Origin: Limonium bicolor | Lineage: Eukaryota > Streptophyta > Magnoliopsida > Caryophyllales > Plumbaginaceae | Reading direction: 5' to 3' | Assembly (NCBI GenBank): GCA_023374045.1 | Contig: CM041779.1 | Location: forward strand, 3,782,001 to 3,846,000 | DNA: 64,000 nucleotides | Shown here: positions 63,429-64,000 of the stretch, in pieces | How positions within the stretch are numbered: the stretch's first letter is position 1 | Layout of the letters: the number at the start of each line of letters is the position of its first letter | Translations under genes and position numbers: made by a program | Notes under the pieces: model-generated | Told to the model about the DNA's origin: nothing | Database searches by the model: none | What the model saw: the letters and a program-made list of their open reading frames with translations, nothing else

Positions 63429-64000
63429 GCTGGGTGGGGGCCATCTCTCCCAGTTGAATTATTCCACTCTCGAGTTCTTGGTTCTTGGATCTACTTCATC
63501 ATTCCTAGTCCTTTGTGACGATCTGAGTTTTTCTACTCCTAACGGGAATTGGTTCTAACATCAACAATGGATGCTTGCTAACTAGTGGTTGTGACTACTT
63601 AAGTGGATGACTTGGTTTGGAAGTTCTTTATCTTTGTCTTGTTTCCTTTCTCTTTAAACTTGATTGTTTTGAAGTGCTTTATCTCTGTTTTACTTTTAAG
63701 AGTTTGTTTTCATGTTACTGTTTATTTTGAAGAGTATGTTTTATAAATTTGTTTTTGGAGAATTGTACCAGTTCCATTCCAGGGAACTGACTCACCCCTC
63801 TCGGGGTGGGCTCTTGGTTTCATCTTGCAGGTACAAATTGATTTACGGTGGCCACGACGAGCATGAGTGATTGGGATGGGATTAGTTTATGGAGAGTGAT
63901 GTGTTTTAGTATTGTTATGTTTATGTTAAGTTTCTCGAAGTTCAGACCGTACTAGTTAATTGTAATGGTTGTAATTGGTGAGGTTGGTACGGTGTTTGGA
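63429..64000 (+). other. LTR-like sequence running out of the window
   Basis: Contains CTGACTCACCCCTCTCGGGGTGGG and a following CAGGTACAAATTG phrase that resemble the ends of some plant Ty3/gypsy LTRs. No coding frame. The identification is inference. Confidence 0.35.

Overview
This is a stretch of eudicot plant nuclear DNA. It is AT-rich, its genes are split by GT-AG introns, and it carries plant-specific gene families, L1-type LINEs with plant zinc-knuckle ORF1s, and dense nested DNA transposons. I cannot name the species. About one fifth is host gene; the rest is transposable elements and their relics. No tRNA, rRNA or CRISPR locus was seen.

Host genes, left to right: (1) a heavy-metal-associated isoprenylated plant protein (HIPP), minus strand, 14933-16378, three exons; (2) dephospho-CoA kinase, minus strand, 20302-23886, three exons; (3) a phi-class glutathione S-transferase, minus strand, 27745-29110, three exons; (4) a second phi-class GST, plus strand, 35364-36603, with the same exon layout but a one-base insertion after codon 3; (5) an ATG18/WIPI autophagy beta-propeller protein, minus strand, 46235-54203, four exons, with three small indels in exon 1 and a LINE inside an intron. 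The two GSTs form a divergent pair about 6.3 kb apart. The genes show no operon-like link.

Transposon layout: 1-10713 is a LINE (ORF1, then ORF2 with endonuclease, reverse transcriptase and RNase H) split by a 5.97-kb non-coding LTR retrotransposon (2021-7988, minus orientation, 5-bp target duplication, tRNA-Asp-type primer site). 10.9-14.0 kb holds a hAT-like MITE, a CACTA-like terminus, a spliced gene fragment, a foldback element whose loop holds a second copy of that fragment, and a Stowaway MITE. 24.1-27.1 kb is a LINE relic hit by at least three MITEs. 37.4-45.3 kb and 54.6-56.1 kb hold foldback elements with 9-bp target duplications and a long-inverted-repeat family. 56.4-64 kb is a LINE ORF1 relic, a probable solo LTR and an AT-rich tract ending in tandem repeats.

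One caution applies throughout. The two LTRs of the nested retrotransposon differ mostly by single-base gaps rather than substitutions. Similar one-base gaps break otherwise well-preserved coding regions (the second GST, ATG18, LINE ORF2), and five long poly-C/G tracts are present. Some frameshifts may therefore be sequencing or assembly errors rather than real mutations.
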